The notes below the pieces were generated by a model. It had not been told where the DNA came from. It saw nothing but the letters and a program-made list of their open reading frames with translations, and searched no databases. Of a stretch of DNA of 64,000 nucleotides, positions 17,012-25,404 are shown piece by piece (the stretch's first letter is position 1; the number at the start of each line of letters is the position of its first letter). This DNA is from Alphaproteobacteria bacterium. GTDB lineage: Bacteria > Pseudomonadota > Alphaproteobacteria > Caulobacterales > Parvularculaceae. The stretch is from assembly GCA_030426465.1 (NCBI GenBank), contig JAUHYK010000011.1:1-64000 (forward strand), in the 5' to 3' direction. Position numbers and translations under genes: made by a program.

Positions 17012-18694
17012 CTAGCTGAAGCGCCGATACGACACCTCTCCGGACCCGACCACACGCTCCGCCTTGCCATTGACGATATTGTCGAAGCGCACCCATTCGG
17101 CGGACTCTTCATCCCCTTCCGGGCGCCAATCGCCATTATCAGCCCGATCCAGCATGAATCCCCAATTGGCGCTTTGAGCATACAGCCTGTCGCCGCGCGC
17201 ATAGACACGCGACGGCAACGCCCATCGGTCATCACTGTCATATAGACCTTCGAGCGCCTTCAACTCTTCAACCACCGGCAGATACCCTGTTGAAGTGTCC
17301 GCAAGATACTCAACATTTCCCGCCCATACGCGCACTATCGCATCGTCGTCCGTTTCGAACTCAAGCCCGGTGATTTCAAACGCCTTGTCCGCGCAGGCGA
17401 AATGATTGTCGCCGACAGGCTGCATCTTGGCGGCTCCTCCGTCACGCTTTAATGCAATACCGGATTCAGTTGCGATAATTTCAAAGCTATCGCCGCTCTC
17501 CGCCGTGTACTGACCAGTGAACTTCTCCGGATTTTCAACGACCGGTTTCGTCGGTTCAATATCGGGGAAGGACGATCCCTCCTGCGCCGCGCGGAGGAGC
17601 TCACATCCCAGAAGGCTGACATCGCGCGGTCGGTAAGCATGAGCGTAATGTATGTTGGACGATGCAAAACACGCCACGCCCGCCGCCGGGTCAACATGAA
17701 GGGATGAAGAAAAAGAAACCATGCCGCCTGTATGATGCAGATAGGGGCGGTCATTTTCGTTGATATGCGCAATTCCGTTTCCATAACGCGCGTCTTCGGA
17801 CCAGCCGGGCGCCGCGGCGGGATCCGCCATGAACCGCGCCGCCGCTTCGTCTGACAAGACAGCCCCGCCCTTGCCGCCGGCAAGACCGATCAGAAAACGC
17901 AGGAAGATCGCCATATCGCCGGCCGTGGCGGCGACGCAGCCGGACGCGCCGTCATAATCAACCCACGGCGCCGCCGTGATCGGGCCGGGGCGCATATGAG
18001 GCCGGTCGAATAGCGCCGGTTCATAGCCTTGCGCGTAACGCGGGCGGTCGACCTTTCGCAGGGCGCCGACGGATTGATCCATGCCGAGCGGGCGCAAGAC
18101 CCGCGCCTCCAGCGCCTCGGGAAACAGGCGTCCGTCGACACGTTCAATGATTTTTCCGGCGATCTTGTAGCCGGTGTTGCTGTAGGCCCAGTAGGTTCCG
18201 GGCGCGCTGCCGGTCCACAAACCGCCTTCCACGAACACTGGCGCGCCATTGGGCAAGCCGGAATTGTGGTTCAACAAATGCTGGAGAGTGATGTCCTCGC
18301 CGCCGCGCACAACGAGTTCCGGCATCAACTCAGCCAACCGCGCATCAGGAGACAGCTTGCCTTCATCGATCAGCGACCAGGCGGCGAGCGAGGCCATCAT
18401 CTTGGTGATCGAGCCGACCTGAAAGAGATGATCCGGCCCCACCGGAATTTTCTTGTCCACATCAGCAAGCCCGGACGTTGCAAAACCGGTGAACCCGTTG
18501 CTGTCGACCATGACGGCGGTCATGCCCGGCAGGCCCCAATCGGCGCAATGCTGGTCGATACAGTCCTCAAGCTTTGACAGGGCCTTGGCTTGCGCGCCTG
18601 CGCCGCCGGATTTGCGCGTTTTCGCCTGCGCTGACGAGACAAGCCCCGCCGCAAGCGTTGCGCCGCCCATAAAGGCTCTACGATTTACCTGCAT
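17012..18694 (-). CDS. Exported serine hydrolase of the beta-lactamase / class C PBP family
   Basis: A 560-residue protein with an N-terminal NRRAFMGG twin-arginine-like motif and hydrophobic stretch, implying export. The beta-lactamase-type domain (residues about 40-380) has the nucleophile motif SITK (S95-K98) and the YSN motif in YWAYSNTGYK, plus HHTGGM as the third motif. The remaining 180 residues form a lipocalin-like C-terminal domain often fused to such esterases and D-aminopeptidases. The ATG at 18694 has GGAGGGG at good spacing. The substrate (peptide, ester or beta-lactam) is not determinable. Its neighbour is an amidase gene on the same strand 27 bp upstream, so the two may form an operon with the EamA gene. 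Confidence 0.9.
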   Translation of the reverse strand: MQVNRRAFMGGATLAAGLVSSAQAKTRKSGGAGAQAKALSKLEDCIDQHCADWGLPGMTAVMVDSNGFTGFATSGLADVDKKIPVGPDHLFQVGSITKMMASLAAWSLIDEGKLSPDARLAELMPELVVRGGEDITLQHLLNHNSGLPNGAPVFVEGGLWTGSAPGTYWAYSNTGYKIAGKIIERVDGRLFPEALEARVLRPLGMDQSVGALRKVDRPRYAQGYEPALFDRPHMRPGPITAAPWVDYDGASGCVAATAGDMAIFLRFLIGLAGGKGGAVLSDEAAARFMADPAAAPGWSEDARYGNGIAHINENDRPYLHHTGGMVSFSSSLHVDPAAGVACFASSNIHYAHAYRPRDVSLLGCELLRAAQEGSSFPDIEPTKPVVENPEKFTGQYTAESGDSFEIIATESGIALKRDGGAAKMQPVGDNHFACADKAFEITGLEFETDDDAIVRVWAGNVEYLADTSTGYLPVVEELKALEGLYDSDDRWALPSRVYARGDRLYAQSANWGFMLDRADNGDWRPEGDEESAEWVRFDNIVNGKAERVVGSGEVSYRRFS

Positions 18695-18721
18695 GATAGC
18701 CCCTCCAAACATTCTTGATGT

Positions 18722-19408
18722 TCAGGGAAGCATTTTTTGCGTCTCAATCAAAGCCGCCTTTGTGCGCGGATCAAACCCCTGCCCCAGAGACGCCGGGCAA
18801 AAGCGACGCTGAAATGCGAGCAAAGCGGCGGCGTGGTCGCCTTTCGGCGCGTCATAGCCGATTTCGTAAAGCGCAGTCAGGGCGTCTTCATAGGATACGA
18901 ACAACCCCGCCTCCGCCGATCCTTCATAGGGCGCCAACGCCAGCCCTTCTTTCGCGAGACGCGCCCAAGGAAATTTCTCACCCGGATCTTCCTTGCGCCG
19001 CGGCGCCACATCGGAATGACTGAGAACCCGCGCCGGGCGGATATTATGACGGGTGCGGATGTCTTTCAGCAACTCCATGACCGAAGCGATCTGCACGTCC
19101 GGGAAATCGCGATAGCCCCATTCATGGCCGGGATTGACGATCTCAATCCCGATGGAGCGCGCATTGATGTCGCCCTCGCCTTTCCAGCTTGAAACGCCCG
19201 CATGCCACGCGCGCATGCGCTCATCGACAAGTTGATAGACGTCGCCGTTTTCTTCCACGAGATAATGAGCGCTGACTCGCGCCTCAGGGCTTTGCAGGCG
19301 TGCTAACGCTTCGGCGCCGGTCTGCATGCCTGTGTAATGCAGGATTACCGTATCGATATTCGCTCCGCGAGCGTCAAAATTCGGCGACGGCGCCTCGATA
19401 ATATTCAT
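18722..19408 (-). CDS. N-acetylmuramoyl-L-alanine amidase (AmpD/AmiD type) with C-terminal peptidoglycan-binding region
   Basis: Zinc amidase that cuts the bond between MurNAc and L-alanine in wall fragments. Amidase_2 motifs are TVILHYTGM with the first zinc His, AWHAGVSSWKGEGDINARSIGIEIVN, and HSDVAPRRKEDPGEKFPW with the second His and catalytic Asp region. Residues about 175-228 (ALLAFQRRFCPASLGQGFDPRTKAAL) look like a peptidoglycan-binding domain. No signal peptide is seen, so it may act in the cytoplasm on recycled anhydromuropeptides. It overlaps the upstream EamA transporter gene by 4 bp, suggesting coupling. Confidence 0.92.
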   Translation of the reverse strand: MNIIEAPSPNFDARGANIDTVILHYTGMQTGAEALARLQSPEARVSAHYLVEENGDVYQLVDERMRAWHAGVSSWKGEGDINARSIGIEIVNPGHEWGYRDFPDVQIASVMELLKDIRTRHNIRPARVLSHSDVAPRRKEDPGEKFPWARLAKEGLALAPYEGSAEAGLFVSYEDALTALYEIGYDAPKGDHAAALLAFQRRFCPASLGQGFDPRTKAALIETQKMLP

Positions 19409-20349
19409 GCCCCTTCTCCCTGCGGCTGCACTAGGGCGTCATTCTTGGCCTGTTTCTTAACATTGCGCAAAAGAACGAGGCCGACGCCGCAAAGCGTCAT
19501 AAAGCCGCCAACCATCATCCTCACCCCAAACGGGTCGCCCATCAGGAGGACGCCGAAAAAGACAGCGCAGACAGTCGTCAACAAGACGCTCGGCGCAACG
19601 ACGCTAATCGGCAGGCGCTGCAGCAACCAATAATAGGCCGTGTGCCCGAACAGGGATGCGCCAAGCGCTGAATAAAGAATCGCCCCCACCAGGAAAAGCT
19701 TGTCGCTGTGTTGCAGGGCGTCAAGCTGTCCGTCCTCGAAGACCAGCGTCATGCCTGAGAGCGTGACGGCGCCCACAAGCGAGAACCAGGCGAGCAGCTC
19801 ATGGGGCTTGAAGGCAGTTGTCCGCTTGACGATGACAGCGCCCACCGCTTCAGAAAAAGCGCCCGCCGCAACCAGACCGACGCCAACGCCCACCTGCTCA
19901 CCGCCGCCGCTATCGCCGCCGAGCGCGATCACGGCGACGCCAGCGAAGGCGAAGGCAATTCCGAGAATGCGGGGCAAGCCGGGACGGTCATTCAGAAACA
20001 GAAACGCAAGCATCGTCGAGAACGGAACGTTCAATTCAATGGCGATAGCGGCGGCTGACGCGGTCGCGAATTTCATCCCGGTGAACATGAGTGCATAGTT
20101 GAGCGCGCCGATGCAGACGCCGCCGATCAGCACGAACCGCATCTGCCCTTTTCGCCAGGCGAGAAAACGCGACAGGATCGCCGCGACCAACACCATGCGG
20201 ATCGCCGCATAGAAAATCGGCGGCATCACCCCCACTGCGGTTTTGATGACAACGAAGTGAAAGCCCCAGATGACGCAGATCAAAAGGAGAATGCTGATTT
20301 CGCGAACGGACAATGGACTGACCAATGGCTGGGTGGGTGAAACACCCAT
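19405..20349 (-). CDS. EamA/DMT superfamily transporter
   Basis: A 314-residue integral membrane protein with ten predicted membrane segments in two EamA repeats; the first repeat begins ISILLLICVIWGFHFVVIK and the second around VGLVAAGAFSEAVGAVIVKR. The closing segment and basic tail (LLRNVKKQAKN) are usual for drug/metabolite exporters. The substrate is unknown. Its stop overlaps the amidase gene by 4 bp, hinting at a link with wall recycling, for example export or uptake of an amino acid or muropeptide part, which is speculation. Confidence 0.9.
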   Translation of the reverse strand: MGVSPTQPLVSPLSVREISILLLICVIWGFHFVVIKTAVGVMPPIFYAAIRMVLVAAILSRFLAWRKGQMRFVLIGGVCIGALNYALMFTGMKFATASAAAIAIELNVPFSTMLAFLFLNDRPGLPRILGIAFAFAGVAVIALGGDSGGGEQVGVGVGLVAAGAFSEAVGAVIVKRTTAFKPHELLAWFSLVGAVTLSGMTLVFEDGQLDALQHSDKLFLVGAILYSALGASLFGHTAYYWLLQRLPISVVAPSVLLTTVCAVFFGVLLMGDPFGVRMMVGGFMTLCGVGLVLLRNVKKQAKNDALVQPQGEGA

Positions 20350-20430
20350 CGGCCTTAGGCCGAACCAAGGCGCAACGGCAATCGAAAAAATCTCTCAGAA
20401 AGCAGAGAAAAAAAACGGCGCCGGGCCTGA

Positions 20431-20664
20431 TCAGGCGGAAACCGGCCGCCAGCCGCGCGCGCTTTTCTTGTTTGTCATGAGCCCGGCGAGAGCGGACGCC
20501 GCCAGCACAAAAGGAGCCGCAACGGCAATCGCGATGACCGCGAGAGAGGAAAGAAGGATCACGCCAGTGAAGAACAACGCCTCACCCACCCGTTTCACCA
20601 CTGACTGCCGTTGGGCCTCAACTTGTGGCCCCTCGGCGACTGTATCTGGAATGGTCTTTTCCAC
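20431..20664 (-). CDS. Small single-membrane-span hypothetical protein
   Basis: A 77-residue protein with one long hydrophobic stretch (residues about 27-60: ALFFTGVILLSSLAVIAIAV and following) and a basic C-terminus. The only in-frame start is a GTG at 20664, with a weak GGGG Shine-Dalgarno. The 66-bp gap on its 3' side separates it from the EamA gene. No family is recognised; coding bias looks genuine but the start is uncertain. Confidence 0.6.
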   Translation of the reverse strand: MEKTIPDTVAEGPQVEAQRQSVVKRVGEALFFTGVILLSSLAVIAIAVAAPFVLAASALAGLMTNKKSARGWRPVSA

Positions 20665-20752
20665 CGAACCCCGTCAACGCGACTCTACTCTTGCATCAGA
20701 TCAAAAAGCGGACCCGAGGTCCAGAGGCTGACGCAACCTTTGCGCCCCGGTC

Positions 20753-21436
20753 TTAAGCGTAATCGGTTAATATCTGCTCATACGCATTATTAATCGCCGC
20801 CATCCGGCCCTCGGAAATGCGCACCAGATCGAGGGGAACCCCGCGCGCCATCAGGGCGTCAGGGTGGTGATCTCGTGAAAGCGCACGATAGGCGGATTTC
20901 ACCGCCTCCAGGCTGACGCCGGGCTCAATTCCCAAAATGAGATAAGGGTCGTCAGCCCCAAGCCCCAGATGAGCCGCTTTCAGGCGGTGAAAAGCGGGTT
21001 TGGAGACCTTGAAGAGCTTTGCCGCCTCTTCCAGGAGTTCAAGCTCCCTTGGATGCGCGACACCATCGGCCACGGCGACGTGGAACAGACAATCAAGCAC
21101 ATCTTCGAGCACTTCCGGCGCGTCTTCGAAAATTTTCGCTACGCGGGTGAGATATTCGCGGAATCCGGCCACATCCTGCTGGGCGAGCTGATAGACCATG
21201 CGGACCTTGTCGGCCTCGCTCTCGGGAAAATGGAAATAGCTGCGAAAGGCATCGATCTCGTCATCGGTGACGACCCCGTCCGCCTTCGCCATTTTCGCAG
21301 AGAGCGCGATCAGCGCGATCGAGAACGCCGCCTCGTTACGGCGTTGTTTTTGCGCCGCAAGCGCGTCCAGCAAGGCGCCAATGGTGCGCCGCTTGGTCTC
21401 GGCGATCCCCGCCTCTATTTTTTCCCAGAAAGACAT
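20753..21436 (-). CDS. DjlA-like protein: TerB-type domain plus J-domain
   Basis: A 227-residue protein. Residues about 30-140 form a TerB/DjlA-type helical domain with acidic DGVVTDDEIDAF and DGVAHPRELELLEEAAKLF repeats. The C-terminal 65 residues are a J-domain with the HPD motif (RALSRDHHPDALMARG) and preceding DPYLILGIEPGVSLEAVKSAYR. DnaJ-like proteins stimulate DnaK ATPase. Unlike E. coli DjlA there is no N-terminal membrane segment. I choose the ATG at 21436 (MSFWEKIEAG); 25 extra upstream residues in the same frame are Arg-rich and look non-coding. It is a single-gene unit. Confidence 0.9.
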   Translation of the reverse strand: MSFWEKIEAGIAETKRRTIGALLDALAAQKQRRNEAAFSIALIALSAKMAKADGVVTDDEIDAFRSYFHFPESEADKVRMVYQLAQQDVAGFREYLTRVAKIFEDAPEVLEDVLDCLFHVAVADGVAHPRELELLEEAAKLFKVSKPAFHRLKAAHLGLGADDPYLILGIEPGVSLEAVKSAYRALSRDHHPDALMARGVPLDLVRISEGRMAAINNAYEQILTDYA

Positions 21437-21690
21437 GTGCGGGGCTCTTACAGGCCTGCGACGGCAAAATCCAGAACCGCCCGCCCGGCTTTGTGGAAAA
21501 CTAGTTCGCAATTTATTTTTCCATGCTCAGCAGGGATTTATCCACCGCCGCGCGCACCCCTTGCGCTTTGGTCTCAAGGCGCACCCTTTGCCACTGGAGA
21601 TTTGGAAGACACACTCTCTCCCGGCGGCGAGGAAAAAGCCGTTCGGGCGCCGGGGCCTTCAGAGGGCAAGCGCAAAACGGGAGACGGGCG

Positions 21691-21792
21691 ATGGGGCGTA
21701 CGTTTCAGGAAGTCGGCGTATTGGTGAGCGGGCTGCTTTGCGGAGCGGCTTTTACGCTGATTGCGCTGGCGATCGTGGGCGTTTTTCAGTAA
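21691..21792 (+). CDS. Possible 33-residue single-span membrane peptide
   Basis: Between 21437 and 21855 no conventional gene is visible. Within it an ATG at 21691 opens a 33-codon frame, MGRTFQEVGVLVSGLLCG and a further hydrophobic stretch ending IVGVFQ, a plausible one-helix protein; GGGAGACGG lies upstream. A longer frame from 21523 adds arginine-rich sequence that looks non-coding. The rest of the interval holds nothing I recognise. Tentative. Confidence 0.35.
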   Translation: MGRTFQEVGVLVSGLLCGAAFTLIALAIVGVFQ

Positions 21793-21855
21793 CCGCGATT
21801 TTTCCGTTTACAGATGACTTCATCAGGGCGCCGGATTCATCCCGGCCCTTCCTGG

Positions 21856-22809
21856 TCAAGACATCAGGCAGCGCCAGATTTTCACGGTCAACCTTTCCTT
21901 GTCCCCGGGCGATGGGGACAACGTCTCGACATTATCAAGCTTTAACCCTGAGGCCGCGCACCAATCGGCGACTTCCGTATCAGAGAAGCCAAGCCTGCGA
22001 TGCGCGTGCTCTTCACGCAGGAATTCAAGGTCGTGCGGCGCAAAATCAGAAATGATCAGCCGCCCCCCTTTCTTGAGAAGGCGCGCGGCTTCCGCAACGG
22101 CCGCCCCCGGCTCGCCCAGGTAATGCAGCACCTGATGCAGGCAGGCGACGTCGGCGCATTTATCTTCCAGCGGTAAGGAAAAAAGATCGCCATGGCGCAC
22201 TTGCGCATGGGTAATCCCCGCACGGTCGAGATTGGCGCGCGCCAGCGCCAGCATTTCATGGGAAAGGTCATAACCCACCGCGTTCTCATACCGCCCGGCG
22301 AAAATCTCCAGCATCCGCCCGGCGCCCGTGCCCAGATCCACGAAAAGCTGCATGGGCCCATCAACCTGCGCGAGAATACGCGCTTCAATATCCTGCTCAG
22401 GCAGATGCAGGGCGCGAAGGCGGCTCCATTCGCCTGCATTCGCTTCGAAATAGGCGGCGGCCTGCGCCGCGCGGGCATGGCGCGTCTGTTCGAAACGCTC
22501 AGCGTCACGGGCGAGCAGGCGATCACCGGAGGCCCCGATCGCCCGGGCCGCCTCGATCACCGCCTCACAGGAAGGATCGCCGCCCGCGAGCGCTGTCCTG
22601 TAGAACATCCACGCCCCCTCGCGATGACGCTCGGCAAGCCCGGCGTCAGCGAGAATTTTCAGATGGCGGCTCACCCGCGGCTGGCTCTGGCCGAGGATCG
22701 TTGTGATCTCACTAACCGTCAGCTCACCTCGAATCAGGAGCACCATGATGCGGAGCCGGGTTTCTTCCCCGATGGCGCGAAAAATATTGAGTGCGGCGTC
22801 GAGCGCCAT
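21856..22809 (-). CDS. ArsR-family regulator fused to a SAM-dependent methyltransferase domain (SahR-like)
   Basis: A 317-residue two-domain protein. Residues 1-90 are an ArsR winged helix (AIGEETRLRIMVLLIRGELTVSEITTILGQSQPRVSRHLKIL). Residues about 130-317 are a class I methyltransferase with the SAM motif VDLGTGAGRMLEIFAG and the D-x-S/F-type ISDFAPHDLEFL. Such fusions regulate the methionine/SAM cycle in proteobacteria (SahR-related), where S-adenosylhomocysteine is the signal. The ATG at 22809 has GGGGAAAG upstream; a 50-residue in-frame extension would run through the palindrome at 22848 and is rejected. No metF or metH gene is adjacent, so targets besides itself are elsewhere. Confidence 0.87.
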   Translation of the reverse strand: MALDAALNIFRAIGEETRLRIMVLLIRGELTVSEITTILGQSQPRVSRHLKILADAGLAERHREGAWMFYRTALAGGDPSCEAVIEAARAIGASGDRLLARDAERFEQTRHARAAQAAAYFEANAGEWSRLRALHLPEQDIEARILAQVDGPMQLFVDLGTGAGRMLEIFAGRYENAVGYDLSHEMLALARANLDRAGITHAQVRHGDLFSLPLEDKCADVACLHQVLHYLGEPGAAVAEAARLLKKGGRLIISDFAPHDLEFLREEHAHRRLGFSDTEVADWCAASGLKLDNVETLSPSPGDKERLTVKIWRCLMS

Positions 22810-22847
22810 AGGTCTTTCCCCGGTAATTGCCGCCAAGGCGTTGATAC

Positions 22848-22863
22848 ATAAAGATATCTTTAT
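22848..22863. promoter_or_regulatory. Palindromic operator of the ArsR-methyltransferase gene
   Basis: ATAAAGATATCTTTAT is a perfect 16-bp palindrome 39 bp before the start codon at 22809, in the 207-bp space between this gene and mlaA. The length and symmetry suit an ArsR-type dimer. I think it resembles operators of methionine-cycle ArsR regulators, but this is from memory and unverified. Confidence 0.65.
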
Positions 22864-23016
22864 AAGAGAGCAATCGCGGACCAAAGCCCACGCAAACGTG
22901 CAGGTTTGTTCATTGTTACGGCGCCCCGAAGCCTTATATGTTAGGCGAAATGGAGCCAAAATGGCCCGCCAGTGTTACCAGACCGCCAGAGGGGACCCTT
23001 TCGGGGGCGTTTGTTT

Positions 23017-23841
23017 ATGAAACTGCATGCTGCAATCTGGGTCGCCCCATGCGCCGCCTTCTGGCTGGCGCTCGCCGGAACGACGGCTTCAGCCCAGCTT
23101 TCCGGCGCCGGCGATGATCCGGACGCGCTCGCCAAGGAGCTTGAAAACGCCGATGCGCAGGCCGACGGATCGGTCCGCGATCCCTGGGAAGGCTTCAACC
23201 GCAAGATGTTCGCCTTCAATGACGGCCTCGATCGCAAACTTATGACGCCCACCGCAAAAGCCTATCGCGCCGTCACCCACAAGAAACAGCGCAAGGGCAT
23301 CCGCAATTTCATGGCCAATCTCCGCACGCCGCTGATTTTCGTGAATGACATTTTGCAAGGAGAGCCGAAGCGCGCTGGCGAAACCCTTGGGCGGTTCTTC
23401 ATCAACTCCACTATCGGCTTCGGCGGCATGGGCGATCCCGCTGAGCGCATGGGCATTGCTCAGCACTCAGAGGATTTCGGACAGACCCTCGCCGTGTGGG
23501 GCGTTGATTCCGGACCGTATATGGTCCTTCCGTTTCTGGGGCCGAGCACCATGCGCGACGGCTTTGGCGCCGGCGTCGATCTGACCCTCAGCCCGGCCTT
23601 CTGGATCTCCACCGATCCGGCCATGTATTTCCAATATACGACCGCAGGCGTCGGCGTCATCACGGCCCGCGAGCCGCTGATCGAACCGCTGGACGGCATT
23701 CGCGCTGACTCGCTCGACTTTTACGCCTCGATCCGCAGTTTCTATCTGCAGTCGCGCAAGCGCGAGATCAATAACGGCCGCACTACTTATGAAGACTTGC
23801 CGGATATCGGCGATTTTGAAGAATTCGATGAACTCGAATAG
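23017..23841 (+). CDS. mlaA: MlaA (VacJ), outer-membrane phospholipid-removal component
   Basis: Outer-membrane part of the Mla pathway that takes misplaced phospholipids from the outer leaflet and passes them to MlaC. From the ATG at 23017 the product has 274 residues: a signal peptide ending near TTASA-Q, then the family core DPWEGFNRKMFAFNDGLDRKLMTP, NLRTPLIFVNDILQGE, RFFINSTIGFGGMGDPA, and EDFGQTLAVWGVDSGPYMVLPFLGPST. Unlike E. coli MlaA, the signal has no lipobox Cys at the cleavage site. mlaC follows 21 bp downstream. The inner-membrane mlaFED genes are not in the window. Confidence 0.95.
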   Translation: MKLHAAIWVAPCAAFWLALAGTTASAQLSGAGDDPDALAKELENADAQADGSVRDPWEGFNRKMFAFNDGLDRKLMTPTAKAYRAVTHKKQRKGIRNFMANLRTPLIFVNDILQGEPKRAGETLGRFFINSTIGFGGMGDPAERMGIAQHSEDFGQTLAVWGVDSGPYMVLPFLGPSTMRDGFGAGVDLTLSPAFWISTDPAMYFQYTTAGVGVITAREPLIEPLDGIRADSLDFYASIRSFYLQSRKREINNGRTTYEDLPDIGDFEEFDELE

Positions 23842-23862
23842 TTCCCTTCGGGAGAGTATCTC

Positions 23863-24489
23863 ATGACACGACTGAACCGCCGTTCCTTCACCGCTTGCGC
23901 CGCCGCTTGCTTCGTGGCCATCGGCATCGCGCAGCCCGCCGCCGCAGACCAGGCCGCGGAAACATACGTCCAGAACCTGCTTGATGAAGCCGCGCCGAGA
24001 CTGACCAGCGGCGATCAGGAAGCCATGCTCGCCGCCGTAGATGAGCTGGTCGATAAATATGTGGATATGCGCCGGGTCGGGCGTTTCGTTCTCGGCCGGG
24101 CCGCGCGCCAGATGACCGATGAACAGGCGGCGGAGTATTTCCCGCTGTTCAATGACTACGCGAAGATGGTCTATCGCAACACGATGGAAAATTACGCCGG
24201 CCAGAAGCTTGTGGTCACCGGCTCGGTCGATCGCGCGGCCTATGACATCATCGTCAATTCCAAGGTCGCAAACCCGGAGCCCGGCGACCAGTTTGCTGAC
24301 GCTGTCATTCACTGGCGCATCTATCGCGACAAGGAAGGCAATATGTCGATCTTCGACGCGGGCGCGAACGAGATCTGGCTGGCGATTGAACAGCAGGAGC
24401 AGTTCACGTCGATCATCGCCAATAATGGCGGCGGGGTGAAAGGCATCGACGCCCTGATCAAAGACATGAAGGCGCGCCTGAACGGATAA
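23863..24489 (+). CDS. mlaC: MlaC, periplasmic phospholipid shuttle
   Basis: A 208-residue periplasmic protein of the MlaC/Ttg2D family that carries phospholipid between MlaA and the MlaFED ABC transporter. The signal peptide starts MTRLNRRSFTACAAA and ends near QPAAA-D. The mature part has the family pattern: VDKYVDMRRVGRFVLGRAARQMT, EYFPLFNDYAKMVYRNTM and a C-terminal GIDALIKDMKARL. GGGAG precedes the start. It follows mlaA in one operon and ends at a strong terminator. Confidence 0.94.
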   Translation: MTRLNRRSFTACAAACFVAIGIAQPAAADQAAETYVQNLLDEAAPRLTSGDQEAMLAAVDELVDKYVDMRRVGRFVLGRAARQMTDEQAAEYFPLFNDYAKMVYRNTMENYAGQKLVVTGSVDRAAYDIIVNSKVANPEPGDQFADAVIHWRIYRDKEGNMSIFDAGANEIWLAIEQQEQFTSIIANNGGGVKGIDALIKDMKARLNG

Positions 24490-24510
24490 AGTTCTGCGCA
24501 ATCTGAAAAT

Positions 24511-24541
24511 AAAAAGGCCGCCCAAAGGGGCGGCCTTTTTT
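24511..24541. terminator. Bidirectional intrinsic terminator between mlaC and rpsD
   Basis: AAAAAGGCCGCCC, loop AAA, GGGGCGGCCTTTTTT: a GC-rich stem flanked by A and T runs, so it can stop transcription from mlaC (plus) and from rpsD (minus), whose stop codons are 21 bp away on each side. Confidence 0.92.
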
Positions 24542-24561
24542 CGTATCGATATAACGCCCGC

Positions 24562-25179
24562 TTAGGACGAATAATATTCGACGACCAGGTTTGGCTCCAT
24601 CGTGCACTGATAAGGCACTTCAGCGAATTCCGGCACGCGCAGATAAGTCGCCGTCATCTTTTTCGGGTCGACTTCAATATAGTCAGGAATATCGCGCTCT
24701 GCGCTTTGCAGGGCTTCCAGCACCAGCGCCATGTTGCGTGACTTTTCCTTAACTTCGACAACGTCGCCGACTTTGAGGCGCATGGACGGGATATTGGTGC
24801 GAACGCCGTTCACTTTCACATGGCCGTGATTGATGAACTGGCGGGCCGCAAATACGGTCGGCACGAATTTCGAACGATAGACCACAGCGTCGAGGCGGCT
24901 TTCCAGAAGACCGATCAACAGCTCGGCGGTGTTGCCGCGCTGGCGAACCGCTTCGTTATAGGTCCGCTCGAAGTGCTTCTCTGAAATATTGCCGTAATAG
25001 CCTTTGAGCTTCTGCTTCGCCATGAGCTGAAGACCGAAGTCCGAAAGCTTGCCCTTGCGGCGCTGGCCATGCATGCCCGGGCCGTAATCGCGTTTATTGA
25101 TGGGAGATTTTGGCCGGCCCCAGACGTTTTCGCCGACCCGGCGGTCAAGCTTGTGCTTGGCGCTAATGCGCTTTGACAT
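24562..25179 (-). CDS. rpsD: 30S ribosomal protein S4
   Basis: Primary 16S rRNA-binding protein of the small subunit. From the ATG at 25179 ([26 protein letters not shown]) the product has 205 residues, normal for alphaproteobacterial S4. The S4 RNA-binding domain is seen as [32 protein letters not shown]. The frame continues upstream for 56 codons, but those residues do not match S4. The gene is monocistronic here, away from the alpha ribosomal operon, which is common in this class. Confidence 0.98.
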   Translation of the reverse strand: MSKRISAKHKLDRRVGENVWGRPKSPINKRDYGPGMHGQRRKGKLSDFGLQLMAKQKLKGYYGNISEKHFERTYNEAVRQRGNTAELLIGLLESRLDAVVYRSKFVPTVFAARQFINHGHVKVNGVRTNIPSMRLKVGDVVEVKEKSRNMALVLEALQSAERDIPDYIEVDPKKMTATYLRVPEFAEVPYQCTMEPNLVVEYYSS

Positions 25180-25345
25180 CGTATCCTCAATTCCTGGCGC
25201 GGCCCGGCGCGCGGGGCCCATCCCCGGCGCAATCAAAACGGCGGTCCACGCGCCACCCGTTAGAAGCGGCGGGGAGTACCCAAGCGGAACCTCACTGTCA
25301 ACGGCGGCGGCGTTGAAATACGGCCTTTTTCCTGATTTCCACCCC

Positions 25346-25378
25346 AAAAAGCGAAAGGCCCGCCAATTGGCGGGCCTT
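25346..25378 (-). terminator. Intrinsic terminator after the VPLPA-CTERM gene
   Basis: On the minus strand AAGGCCCGCC-AATT-GGCGGGCCTT is followed by TCGCTTTTT. It lies 27 bp after the stop of the gene at 25405. Confidence 0.85.
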
Positions 25379-25404
25379 AAGCAAAATCAGCAAAGCCTGT
25401 GCGC

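Noticed and set aside
25260-25310. tRNA-like string (GGGGAGTACCCAAGCGG) near the rpsD leader
   Set aside because: It recalls a tRNA 5' half, but no anticodon arm, T-arm consensus or matching acceptor strand follows.
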